A DNA stretch of 53,001 bases from Leeia oryzae DSM 17879 (GTDB lineage: Bacteria > Pseudomonadota > Gammaproteobacteria > Burkholderiales > Leeiaceae): assembly GCF_000376945.1 (NCBI RefSeq), contig NZ_AQXU01000009.1:1-53001 (forward strand), written 5' to 3'. This document shows, piece after piece, positions 9,342 through 15,940 of the stretch. Numbering within the stretch: position 1 is the stretch's first letter; each line of letters opens with the position of its first letter. The translations under genes and the position numbers were made by a program. The notes beneath the pieces were generated by a model. It searched no databases. It saw only the letters and a program-made list of their open reading frames with translations, and had not been told where the DNA came from.

Positions 9342-9358
9342 AAAATGAATTTCATTTT
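9342..9358. promoter_or_regulatory. Candidate operator between mocD-like and lacI-like genes
   Basis: AAAATGAA-T-TTCATTTT is a perfect 8-bp inverted repeat around one base, in the divergent space between the oxygenase operon and the LacI-family gene. A regulator bound here could control both promoters. LacI-family sites often have an even CG centre, which this one lacks, so the assignment is tentative. Confidence 0.45.
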
Positions 9359-9409
9359 CTATCATATATATCGAGAAATTATTGATAGCTCTATCAAAAA
9401 AGGACAGAT

Positions 9410-10435
9410 ATGAAACCTACAATGGAAGATGTCGCACATTTGGCAGGTGTGGGAGTCGCAACAGTTGATCGTGTCATCAACAAACGAGCCGTGGTTCGCC
9501 CCGAAACAGCTCAGAAAGTCTTGGAGGCAGCTGAACAACTGGGGTTTCAGCGCATAGGACTCATCAAGCATCGAATTAAAGAGCAAAGTTCCGGCCTACA
9601 CTTGGGCTTTATCCTACAGAAGCAAAGCACCCAGTTTTATAAAGATCTAGGTGAACAAATTCATGTACAAGGAAAGCAAAGCCCCTTCCCAGTTGCAAAA
9701 ACAACGGTGATCTATCTAGATGACCTAAGTCCGCAAGTGATTTCGGATCAGCTTCTAAATTTGGGAGATCATGTCGATGCGATCGCCTTGGTTTCCACTG
9801 ACCACCCCTTGGTCAACCAGGCGATAGGACAATTATCATATAAGGGCAAGCCAGTAATTTCCCTATTGTCTGATCTAACTGCGGAGAGTTGTGCTGGATT
9901 CGTTGGAATTGATCATCGAAAAGCAGGAAGAATGGCCGCCTGGACAATTCAACAACTTTGCCGGACACCCGGGAAGATTGGCCTGATTGTTGGTAGCCAC
10001 CGATATCTTTGTCAGGAACTCAGCGAAATCAGCTTTCGCTCATTTTTTCGCGAACATGCGCCTGACTTTCAGGTACTAGAAACACTGGTTTCGCTCGAAG
10101 ACATCATGCTTGCTGAATCAGCAACACTGGAACTACTCAAACAGCATCCAGACTTGACTGGGTTATTTGTTGCCGGAGGGGGAATTGAAGGTGTTATCAG
10201 AGGACTGCAGAGTACAAAGGTAAATAATCATGTGGTAACTATTTGCCTCGACCTTACCCGAATTACTCAGCAAGCTTTGATTGATGGAGTGGTAGATACC
10301 GTCTTGTCCCACCCAATGGAATGGATGGTCAGTAAGTTACTCGAGAGTATGGTGCACGCTTGTAAGCAAACAGACTTTAAGCGAATTGTTAACGTGACTT
10401 TACCTTTTACTACGTATACAAACGCCAATGTCTGA
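9410..10435 (+). CDS. LacI-family transcriptional regulator of the moc/inositol cluster
   Basis: A 341-residue regulator with the LacI helix-turn-helix at the N-terminus (VAHLAGVGVATVDRVINKR, residues 8-26) followed by a periplasmic-binding-protein-like ligand domain. In that domain VGIDHRKAGRMAAWTI, KIGLIVGSHRY and GLFVAGGGIEGVIRGL mark the sugar-binding fold typical of LacI regulators answering sugars or cyclitols. AGGA lies just before the ATG. It is divergent from the mocDEF-like operon with a palindrome between them, the usual layout of a local repressor. The inducer is unknown; an inositol or methyl-inosamine is the natural guess. Confidence 0.85.
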   Translation: MKPTMEDVAHLAGVGVATVDRVINKRAVVRPETAQKVLEAAEQLGFQRIGLIKHRIKEQSSGLHLGFILQKQSTQFYKDLGEQIHVQGKQSPFPVAKTTVIYLDDLSPQVISDQLLNLGDHVDAIALVSTDHPLVNQAIGQLSYKGKPVISLLSDLTAESCAGFVGIDHRKAGRMAAWTIQQLCRTPGKIGLIVGSHRYLCQELSEISFRSFFREHAPDFQVLETLVSLEDIMLAESATLELLKQHPDLTGLFVAGGGIEGVIRGLQSTKVNNHVVTICLDLTRITQQALIDGVVDTVLSHPMEWMVSKLLESMVHACKQTDFKRIVNVTLPFTTYTNANV

Positions 10436-10787
10436 TCCGGAGGTTAGTGTGCTCCTTAAATTGGCACAGTCACCACTGAACTGCCCCGGGTAACCAGTAA
10501 CTACTCTGCATATACGTTGATGGATAGACGCCCCCCACTTCACCCACGCTTCTCCGGCCCATCCTACCCCAATCTAGGCGAATGTGTTTTCTATTCCATA
10601 AATCACACACTTTTAAGAATTTTTGCCCATATCCACCCGCTTTTTAAGGAAAAGATTCTGCAACTTCACCACTAAGATTTTCCGGTCAGGTTGGGCACAT
10701 CGCCAGGGTAGAAAACCTTCCGCCACGCATGCGCCCACCTTGGCGATTCGTGTGGAATAGCTCAATTCATGGAGAGGGTCAAATTAA
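10436..10787. other. Gene-free stretch after the LacI-family gene
   Basis: No supported gene. Near 10700-10745 there is a long imperfect inverted repeat (ATCGCCAGGGT against ACCTTGGCGAT, one mismatch in 11) with a loop of about 30 bases. It may be the old control region of the decayed binding-protein gene that follows. Confidence 0.5.
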
Positions 10788-11215
10788 GCGCAATTATCAA
10801 CATCATCCTTTGTATTACTCGGACTCATGCAGGCATCGGCTACCAATGCAGATGCAGAAATCATGGTCGGTCAGGTGAGCCCGCTATCAGGTTCTATTGC
10901 TCATCTGGGTAAAGACGTAGAAGCTGGTGCACTGCTTGCAGTCTAATACGCCAAAAGCATACACGTAGAGATCACAGGGCAAAAGGTCAAATATATTTTA
11001 CTGTCAGAAGATGATACAGCAGGCCCCAAAAAAGCCAATGTGGTTGCACAGAAACAAATCAATGAAAAAGTGTCAGGCCTGCTATCGCTCAAAGGGCACT
11101 CTGGCTGATCATCGGCCAAAGCAGCCTGTCGATAACATCGATATCGCGGGCAGTCACCTACAGCAAAGCTGACATTAAAGATTATCGTCTCGTGCTGTCC
11201 CGTACTACAAACGTA
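10788..11215 (+). pseudogene. Decayed LivJ-type amino-acid-binding protein gene (N-terminal part)
   Basis: The frame after the in-frame TAA at 10785 reads a signal-peptide-like stretch (SSFVLLGLMQASATNADA) and then EIMVGQVSPLSGSIAHLGKD, the start of a branched-chain amino-acid-type periplasmic binding protein (Peripla_BP_6). It is broken by TAA at 10944, TGA at 11106, and a probable deletion. Later segments such as EDDTAGPKKANVVAQKQINE still match the family. No start codon precedes the signal peptide in frame. The remnant ends where the integron-type integrase remnant begins on the other strand, so a rearrangement joined the two. Confidence 0.75.
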
Positions 11216-11219
11216 GCTA

Positions 11220-11620
11220 CAGTGCATACAGCCCATCGGTCTGTGCTAGCATTGCTGCCACCTCCTGTCGAGTCAAAACGATGGCAGATGTCTGGACGAG
11301 TTGGCCCGAACTACCTCATCCAGCCAGGGCAAGTTCAGCATCAGCACATCACGATGGAGGAACAACAGCGCCGACAATGCCTGATTTTGCGTGGATGCAG
11401 ATACCAGACCTTCAACGGCAAAATGGGTGAGGAAGCTACTAATCTCAGTAGCCCCCATCTCACATGGGTGCCGATAATGAGTGAAAGCAAAAAAACGCTG
11501 TACCCAATTGATGTATTACTGCTCCGTACGCAGGCTGTAATGTCTGACTCGCATCGTCAGGCGCAACACATCGAGCAAGCGGGGCGCAGCAGTCCTATCT
11601 GACTGTGTCCTGTCAAGCAT
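11220..11620 (-). pseudogene. intI: Integron-type tyrosine recombinase (IntI-like), truncated and frameshifted
   Basis: The minus strand encodes the N-terminal SAM-like domain of an IntI-type recombinase: LLDVLRLTMRVRHYSLRTEQ, then YINWVQRFFAFTHYRHP, MGATEISSFLTHFAVEG and SASTQNQALSALLFLHRDVL, LPWLDEVVR. It is interrupted by a stop at 11516-11518 (after RTEQ) and a frameshift near 11273, beyond which VLTRQEVAAMLAQTDG continues in another frame. Homology stops near 11220, so the whole catalytic domain is gone. The likely old start is the ATG at 11620. It lies divergent from, and about 100 bases before, an attI-like site and a short cassette array, the integron layout. The IntI-specific extra domain would lie in the missing part. 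Confidence 0.8.
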
Positions 11621-11722
11621 CGGCAACTCCAATGTCTTGTAAAACAATGGAAAATTCATTAAACATTTCGTGTTATACACATACATGAACCAAATATACA
11701 CCTGCAAAGGCGTATATTTCAC

Positions 11723-11729
11723 GTTAGAC
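11723..11729 (+). other. Core recombination site (attI/first-cassette junction)
   Basis: GTTAGAC matches the integron core consensus GTTRRRY. It lies 15 bases before the first cassette gene and between that gene and the decayed integrase, where an attI site is expected. Confidence 0.6.
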
Positions 11730-11743
11730 AAAATCAAGTACAT

Positions 11744-12463
11744 ATGAGCATTGAGCTAGAAAAACTGAAAGCACACAGTGAACATCTCTTGGATGGTTTC
11801 CTTGGGCTGAGAGAGCGATACGCCATGCTTGAACCAATGCTTTTCAACAGGTCGGTGATTAAGGCAAAAGGGCAAGGTGCGATGGGTAGAGGCTTTCTTG
11901 CTATCAAGAACAACCTCTTCCTGTACTGCTGCCAAGATATAGCCAAGCTAACCTTGGATAAGTACGACACATCCCCGAGTATCAAGAGGATCGTAGATAA
12001 ACTTCAGGACGAGAAGCTCTTGGCTACATTGGAGGATGAATTTTCAGTCTGGTACGTCGAACCGCCTGTCGGAGAAAAAGACCCAACGGTGCTGGACCTC
12101 CTGAAGCGGATGGATGAGAGAGAGCACCTCGACAGGAGAGCCAACTTCAAAGAGCTGGTCAAATCCCTCAATCTCAACTGGCAAGAGCTTGAAAACAAGC
12201 AAGCACTAGATTCCTTCAAGAAAATTAGAAATAAGGTATCAGCCCACCTTGATGTAAACTTGGTGGGCGGGAAATTTCAACCATTGGATATTGGCTCGCT
12301 TGGTGTCAAATGGAAAGACATTGGCGAAACAATAGCTGAGATGCAAGTTATCATCGAACATATCGGATTGATTGTCCGCGGAGCATCCTTCGCGTGGGAC
12401 AGCCTAGACAATAACCTTCAAAATGCCGCGAAGGGCTTCTGGGAGGCTGAAAATGTTGTCTAA
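11744..12463 (+). CDS. HEPN-motif protein, AbiU2-like, in first integron cassette
   Basis: A 239-residue soluble, mostly helical protein. I do not recognise the family for certain, but IRNKVSAHLD carries the HEPN ribonuclease motif Rx5H (R162, H168) in the form R-N-x4-H, and the surrounding pattern resembles AbiU2-type HEPN proteins. Such proteins are usually RNases in abortive-infection or toxin-antitoxin systems; activity is inferred. The gene starts 15 bases after the core site and its stop codon lies inside the first base positions of the attC site at 12458-12567, the usual packing of a gene cassette. No ribosome site is obvious, which is common in cassettes. Confidence 0.7.
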   Translation: MSIELEKLKAHSEHLLDGFLGLRERYAMLEPMLFNRSVIKAKGQGAMGRGFLAIKNNLFLYCCQDIAKLTLDKYDTSPSIKRIVDKLQDEKLLATLEDEFSVWYVEPPVGEKDPTVLDLLKRMDEREHLDRRANFKELVKSLNLNWQELENKQALDSFKKIRNKVSAHLDVNLVGGKFQPLDIGSLGVKWKDIGETIAEMQVIIEHIGLIVRGASFAWDSLDNNLQNAAKGFWEAENVV

Positions 12464-12567
12464 CTGGCGGTTCAACGTGGACGCCAACATTGGCCATGAC
12501 GTCGCCATTTTCATGGTCAGTGTCGGTGCCCTTCGCGCACCGGCGCCTGTTAACCTGGACGTTAGAA
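12458..12567 (+). repeat. attC-like recombination site 1 (110 bp)
   Basis: The site begins with GTCTAAC (RYYYAAC consensus) and ends with GTTAGAA (one base off GTTRRRY). The outer arms pair imperfectly: TCTAACTGGCGGTTCAACG on the left against the reverse complement of the right arm, with GGACGCC pairing to GGCGCC further in. The length lies within the known attC range. It overlaps the stop of the upstream cassette gene. Confidence 0.7.
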
Positions 12568-12573
12568 CTCGTC

Positions 12574-12843
12574 ATGTCTGAGTCCTTCGCTCAATGCGAC
12601 TGTTGCGATTACTTCACCATCCAAGATGGCAACGACTATGAAATTTGTCCTGTCTGTTTCTGGGGGCAAGATGCTTTTGGCGTTTCGGAGCCTGATGAGC
12701 CCTCCGGCGCAAATCATGGCCACTCGCTTCATGAAGGCCGCACAAACTTCCTTATGTTTGGGGCATGTGCGGCTAAATTCAAAGCAAATGTCGTCACAGT
12801 GTCTGAACGCGAGATGTATCGCTATGCAGCGCGCACTATCTAG
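12574..12843 (+). CDS. CPCC-family cysteine-rich protein, second integron cassette
   Basis: An 89-residue protein of the Cys_rich_CPCC type. The N-terminus has CDCC (residues 8-11, corresponding to the CPCC of the family), then EICPVCFWGQDAF with a second CxxC pair, and the family words GANHGHSL, EGRTNF and FGAC. The four cysteines probably bind zinc. Function is unknown. It starts 7 bases after the core site ending attC 1 and stops directly before attC 2, so it is a complete gene cassette. CPCC proteins occur often in mobile gene cassettes. Confidence 0.75.
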   Translation: MSESFAQCDCCDYFTIQDGNDYEICPVCFWGQDAFGVSEPDEPSGANHGHSLHEGRTNFLMFGACAAKFKANVVTVSEREMYRYAARTI

Positions 12844-12912
12844 TTCTAACCCTGCGCTCAAGCAGACCGTCAAAAGCTGCGCTTTTGCCGCCCGCTTAGC
12901 TTCACGTTAGGC
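12844..12912 (+). repeat. attC-like recombination site 2 (69 bp)
   Basis: The left arm TTCTAACCCTGCGCTCAAGC pairs with the right arm GCTTAGCTTCACGTTAGGC apart from small bulges. The site ends with GTTAGGC, a full match to GTTRRRY. An inner AAAAGCTGCGCTTTT palindrome forms the tip. Size and symmetry are those of a typical short attC. Confidence 0.8.
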
Positions 12913-12928
12913 CTCACTAGGAACTATC

Positions 12929-13027
12929 GTGCAGTCCCCAAAGCAGGTACAGAATACTGTTGACGTGAAGGATCTCTACAAGATTCTAATTGACACGCGA
13001 AATGGACGTGTCCGATATTACGTGTAA
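12929..13027 (+). CDS. Short open frame after attC 2, possible truncated cassette gene
   Basis: A GTG-initiated frame of 32 codons (VQNTVDVKDLYKILIDTRNG) begins 16 bases after the core site of attC 2, where a third cassette gene would start. No attC follows it, and I recognise no family. It may be the leftover 5' end of a lost cassette or chance. The remaining bases up to 13163 hold nothing I can support. Confidence 0.25.
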   Translation: MQSPKQVQNTVDVKDLYKILIDTRNGRVRYYV

Positions 13028-13163
13028 ACCTGTCGTTCCACACTTACCTGTCGAGTGTCCGCTTTGGCCGAATTGCAGCCAATCCTATTAACTGTAGCCA
13101 ATTTTGCAATCCCAAGACAAAGGACGTTCCTTCACCACAGCAAACCGTATAGAACATACCAGC

Positions 13164-13628
13164 TTATTCAAGTCGCTTTCGCAAACGCGGCCCAACTTCA
13201 TGAAAACCGACACTTGTATAGAAAGAAACGGATCTCTGCCATTTGGGAACAGATGGCGCTCCAACTTCTAACATGGTCCAGCCCCTGTTCCGGGCAAACT
13301 CTTCGGCTTTGGTCATCAAAAGCTGCGCAAGGCCGTGGCTGCGTTTGTTTGGGTGCACATACAGCTCGGTTATCACGCCATAGGTACCACCAGCGTAAAG
13401 GGCATTTCTTTCACCCAGCATGATAATTCCAACAACCTCGTCATCTTCCTGTAGCAGAAAACCAAATACTTGATCCTCCATGCCCAGCAATTTTCTTACC
13501 AAGCGGGTATCCAGTTCTGATGCAGCAGTATCTGGCAAACCGCGTAATTCGTTAAACAGCGCACCAACAAGTTGGCCTACCATCTCTGCATCTGCAGGCA
13601 ATGCCGGTCGAATACTATGTTTTTTCAA
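13164..13628 (-). CDS. GNAT-family N-acetyltransferase
   Basis: A 154-residue acetyltransferase of the GNAT superfamily. A TTG at 13628 is chosen as start because a full AAGGAG lies eight bases upstream; the frame opens further to 13676 without a ribosome site. Motif A is seen in ITELYVHPNKRSHGLAQLLM (acetyl-CoA pyrophosphate loop R/G-x-x-G), followed by AKAEEFARNRGWTMLE-type strand and helix and SVSFYTSVGFHEVG (motif B). The acceptor is unknown; small-molecule and toxin-type GNATs look alike. It is oriented opposite to the integron cassettes and no attC is near, so it is not clearly part of the array. Confidence 0.8.
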   Translation of the reverse strand: MKKHSIRPALPADAEMVGQLVGALFNELRGLPDTAASELDTRLVRKLLGMEDQVFGFLLQEDDEVVGIIMLGERNALYAGGTYGVITELYVHPNKRSHGLAQLLMTKAEEFARNRGWTMLEVGAPSVPKWQRSVSFYTSVGFHEVGPRLRKRLE

Positions 13629-13860
13629 GGGAAATGCTCCTTCACTTCCAATCGGCATTTGCAAAATGACGGCCACTTTCGTGTTAGTACATGCAACTAC
13701 ATCTCTTTCGACCTTTTGAAAGGCATAATCTGAAAATACGCATCAGGCATTGTTCTTTTATATGAACGCTTCATTCAGCGTACCTTGCCACCAATCAGTG
13801 CCCTCTTCACCGGGACGGTTCGACCAGCCATTTCGTCCATGCCTGCACACGCTCACCGGC

Positions 13861-14718
13861 TCAGCCACTGCCAGTAATGCCCTGCTTCAGTAAGCGTAAC
13901 TGCGCCCTCACCTGCACTTCTACATTTTCTCGATATCGACGCGACCTAATCATTTCAACCAAGAGTCTTTCGAAGTCGCGCTCAATGATCTGTCGCAGTT
14001 GATCAAGCGTCTCCTTCTCGACCATCCGCCGAATGTCCAAGCCTAACAAATAGATACCCGCCAGGTCTGGATCATAGTCACCGGCTTCAATCACGCCCTC
14101 TATTTCGTATACACGTTCAAAATTACCTGCCGCGGCATAACTCTTCATAATAAATGCAAGATCTTGTGCATCTTTCGGGTTCTCTCTTCCACGGTCAGAC
14201 CATGCAAAGATTTTCAGAATCGCCAAGCCCGCTATCGACACGACTTTTTGAATCAATCCCGGGGCAAACTCCACCCACTCGGCGGCAGCCAGAACCTCCT
14301 CGTAGCCTGCTACATTCATGATGGTTTTCATGTCCGGGGGCCAGGCTATTTCCATTGTGCCTTTCGCGATAGCACCGAACGGGACCAAGTCAATGTGATA
14401 GTCGAATTCCCCTTTTTCACCTTTATAGTAAAGACGCTGCTTTGCCCTTCCGCTACCCTTAAATGTTTTACGTTCAATAAGCCCTGAACACAGCGCATCA
14501 AACTGCTCCCAGTCCTTCACCGCGACTGCAAAATCGATGTCATATGTTGCCCGCGTAGTTTCCAATCCAAACACATGGGTCAGCAATACATCTCTCGCCG
14601 TTGCACCTACCAGCATATGCGCTATATCCGCTGTGGTTGCAACCTCAGCAACTTCACGCAAAATGGCTATCGTGATCGGGTCGATGGGACGGTCAGTCAG
14701 GATAGTGCGAGGGCTCAA
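13861..14718 (-). CDS. AbiEii-type nucleotidyltransferase toxin
   Basis: A 285-residue protein of the nucleotidyltransferase AbiEii/AbiGii toxin family. The nucleotidyltransferase core is visible: VGATARDVLL (residues 37-46) and the acidic pair in YDIDFAV (D60, D62), with a third acidic position in YHIDLVPFG. TTG at 14718 is taken as start because GGAG lies seven bases before it and no suitable ATG is near. It overlaps the end of the antitoxin gene by 26 bases, so the two are probably translationally coupled, as in type IV AbiE modules where the toxin is a GTP-binding nucleotidyltransferase. Substrate is inferred from the family. Confidence 0.82.
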   Translation of the reverse strand: MSPRTILTDRPIDPITIAILREVAEVATTADIAHMLVGATARDVLLTHVFGLETTRATYDIDFAVAVKDWEQFDALCSGLIERKTFKGSGRAKQRLYYKGEKGEFDYHIDLVPFGAIAKGTMEIAWPPDMKTIMNVAGYEEVLAAAEWVEFAPGLIQKVVSIAGLAILKIFAWSDRGRENPKDAQDLAFIMKSYAAAGNFERVYEIEGVIEAGDYDPDLAGIYLLGLDIRRMVEKETLDQLRQIIERDFERLLVEMIRSRRYRENVEVQVRAQLRLLKQGITGSG

Positions 14719-15763
14719 TGAACTTCTCCATAATGAGTTGTGCAGTTTCCTTGGCCCTTGGATCCATTAATCCGAGCAGGTCGGCATAGACGGCCAGTGG
14801 TGGTGCTATTCCAGGAACAGACTCAACCTGCGGAGACCAAAACCGCTCCAAAATTTCAATTTGTCCGTGGGGATCAGGTCTGAGCCGATACGTTTTCACC
14901 AGCCGGCCAATGAGGTCTCGCCCATGCTTCGGATCCACATACATCGTTTGCGTCGATGGTTTGAGATGTCTGAACATCTTTGTAGCTGCTACTTCTGATC
15001 CCCAGGAGGCATGGAAATCAGCAATATTGACGCTCTCCCACCAAGAAGGGTCAGGGCATGTAAAGCGGTAACGGTTGAGCTTTGTGCGAAGCGCCAAAGG
15101 GAAGTTGATGGCCCACTCTTCAGCCAGGCGTCTTGGCTCCAACAATGTGCGGGTATTCTTTACATCGGCAATCAAATACCCTCTTCGCAGCAATTCGCCA
15201 AGTACATTATGGGCGGTGCCTAATGAGACATTAGACATGGCAGCAATTTCTTTGAATGTCCCCTTGATGAGTTCCGGTTTTGATAGCAGCGCGAATACGA
15301 CACGGAGTGCGGCCTGGTTGGTCAGCCCTTTGGGGGCTCTTTCATATTGATGTTTGTACTCATTCTTTTCACCCGTTGTATAGATAAACAGCCCAGGCGC
15401 GCGCAAGTATGCATTTCCATGAGTATCTATAAACTGCAGACCAAGCGTTTGGCAGTAAGAGGCCAGTTCCTTGCTGAGGTACTCAGTCACCAGCATAGAC
15501 GGGGTGCCGATCTGTTGCAGTTTCAGAGCAATCTGATCGATCTGCACTTTTCGATCGACCTTGTTTTTGCATTCCACGAGGTAATGGTAGCACTGGCCAT
15601 CAATTGAAAGGTCTACCGCAGCATCGGGTTGATGGTGGGTCGTGACCGCCAGTGGAGCCCCCCCCCCCTGGATTTGCGTCTTTTCCTGCAAGGCATGGAG
15701 CGCATCTTCCAGTAATCTGGATCCCAATTCGTAGGACCTTATGTCACGCACGGACTCGTTCAT
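14693..15763 (-). CDS. AbiEi-family antitoxin with winged helix and PD-(D/E)xK-like N-terminus
   Basis: A 356-residue protein. Residues about 45-80 resemble an endonuclease-fold core (D51, then E64-C-K66 in YLVECKNK), and residues about 165-200 form a winged helix (FKEIAAMSNVSLGTAHNVLG). It precedes the nucleotidyltransferase toxin and matches the type IV AbiEi antitoxin pattern, in which the N-terminal helix-turn-helix region represses the operon. Codons 32-36 contain an 11-base G run (listed separately) that could change the reading frame. Two palindromes flank the promoter upstream, fitting autoregulation. Whether the nuclease-like core is active is unknown. Confidence 0.78.
   Translation of the reverse strand: MNESVRDIRSYELGSRLLEDALHALQEKTQIQGGGAPLAVTTHHQPDAAVDLSIDGQCYHYLVECKNKVDRKVQIDQIALKLQQIGTPSMLVTEYLSKELASYCQTLGLQFIDTHGNAYLRAPGLFIYTTGEKNEYKHQYERAPKGLTNQAALRVVFALLSKPELIKGTFKEIAAMSNVSLGTAHNVLGELLRRGYLIADVKNTRTLLEPRRLAEEWAINFPLALRTKLNRYRFTCPDPSWWESVNIADFHASWGSEVAATKMFRHLKPSTQTMYVDPKHGRDLIGRLVKTYRLRPDPHGQIEILERFWSPQVESVPGIAPPLAVYADLLGLMDPRAKETAQLIMEKFIEPSHYPD
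15658..15668. repeat. Homopolymer of 11 C (11 G in the antitoxin coding strand)
   Basis: Eleven uninterrupted C bases on the plus strand, inside antitoxin codons 32-36 (Gln-Gly-Gly-Gly-Ala). Gain or loss of one base would shift the frame early in the antitoxin. Tracts this long are slippage-prone in replication and also error-prone in sequencing. Confidence 0.9.
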
Positions 15764-15779
15764 TCAATTTTTTCCAATT

Positions 15780-15794
15780 TTCACGCTTCGTGAA
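15780..15794. promoter_or_regulatory. Antitoxin operator O1
   Basis: TTCACG-CTT-CGTGAA, a perfect 6-bp inverted repeat with a 3-base centre. It lies just downstream of the predicted transcription start of the AbiE-type operon, between promoter and start codon. Confidence 0.65.
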
Positions 15795-15801
15795 TTTACA
15801 A

Positions 15802-15830
15802 ATTATATGAAAATTATAATGCTTTTTCAA
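15802..15830 (-). promoter_or_regulatory. Promoter of the AbiE-type operon
   Basis: On the minus strand TTGAAA (15825-15830) and TATAAT (15802-15807) are spaced by exactly 17 bases, a near-consensus sigma-70 promoter. The predicted start, near 15795, gives a leader of about 30 bases to the ATG at 15763. Confidence 0.7.
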
Positions 15831-15840
15831 TAGTTCATTT

Positions 15841-15859
15841 TTTTCACGCAACGTGAAAA
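15841..15859. promoter_or_regulatory. Antitoxin operator O2
   Basis: TTTTCACG-CAA-CGTGAAAA, a perfect 8-bp inverted repeat sharing the TTCACGCnnCGTGAA core of O1. It lies upstream of the -35 box; its centre is 63 bp from the centre of O1. Confidence 0.65.
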
Positions 15860-15940
15860 CATATTAATATTGAAACCAACTATGTCGAGGTATTAAGCCA
15901 TGACCCGCCAAGAATCATGCAGCGTCCCCATCGAGATGTT

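Noticed and set aside
13055-13423. Plus-strand frame of 122 codons overlapping the GNAT gene
   Set aside because: The minus-strand acetyltransferase has clear motifs; this frame has none.
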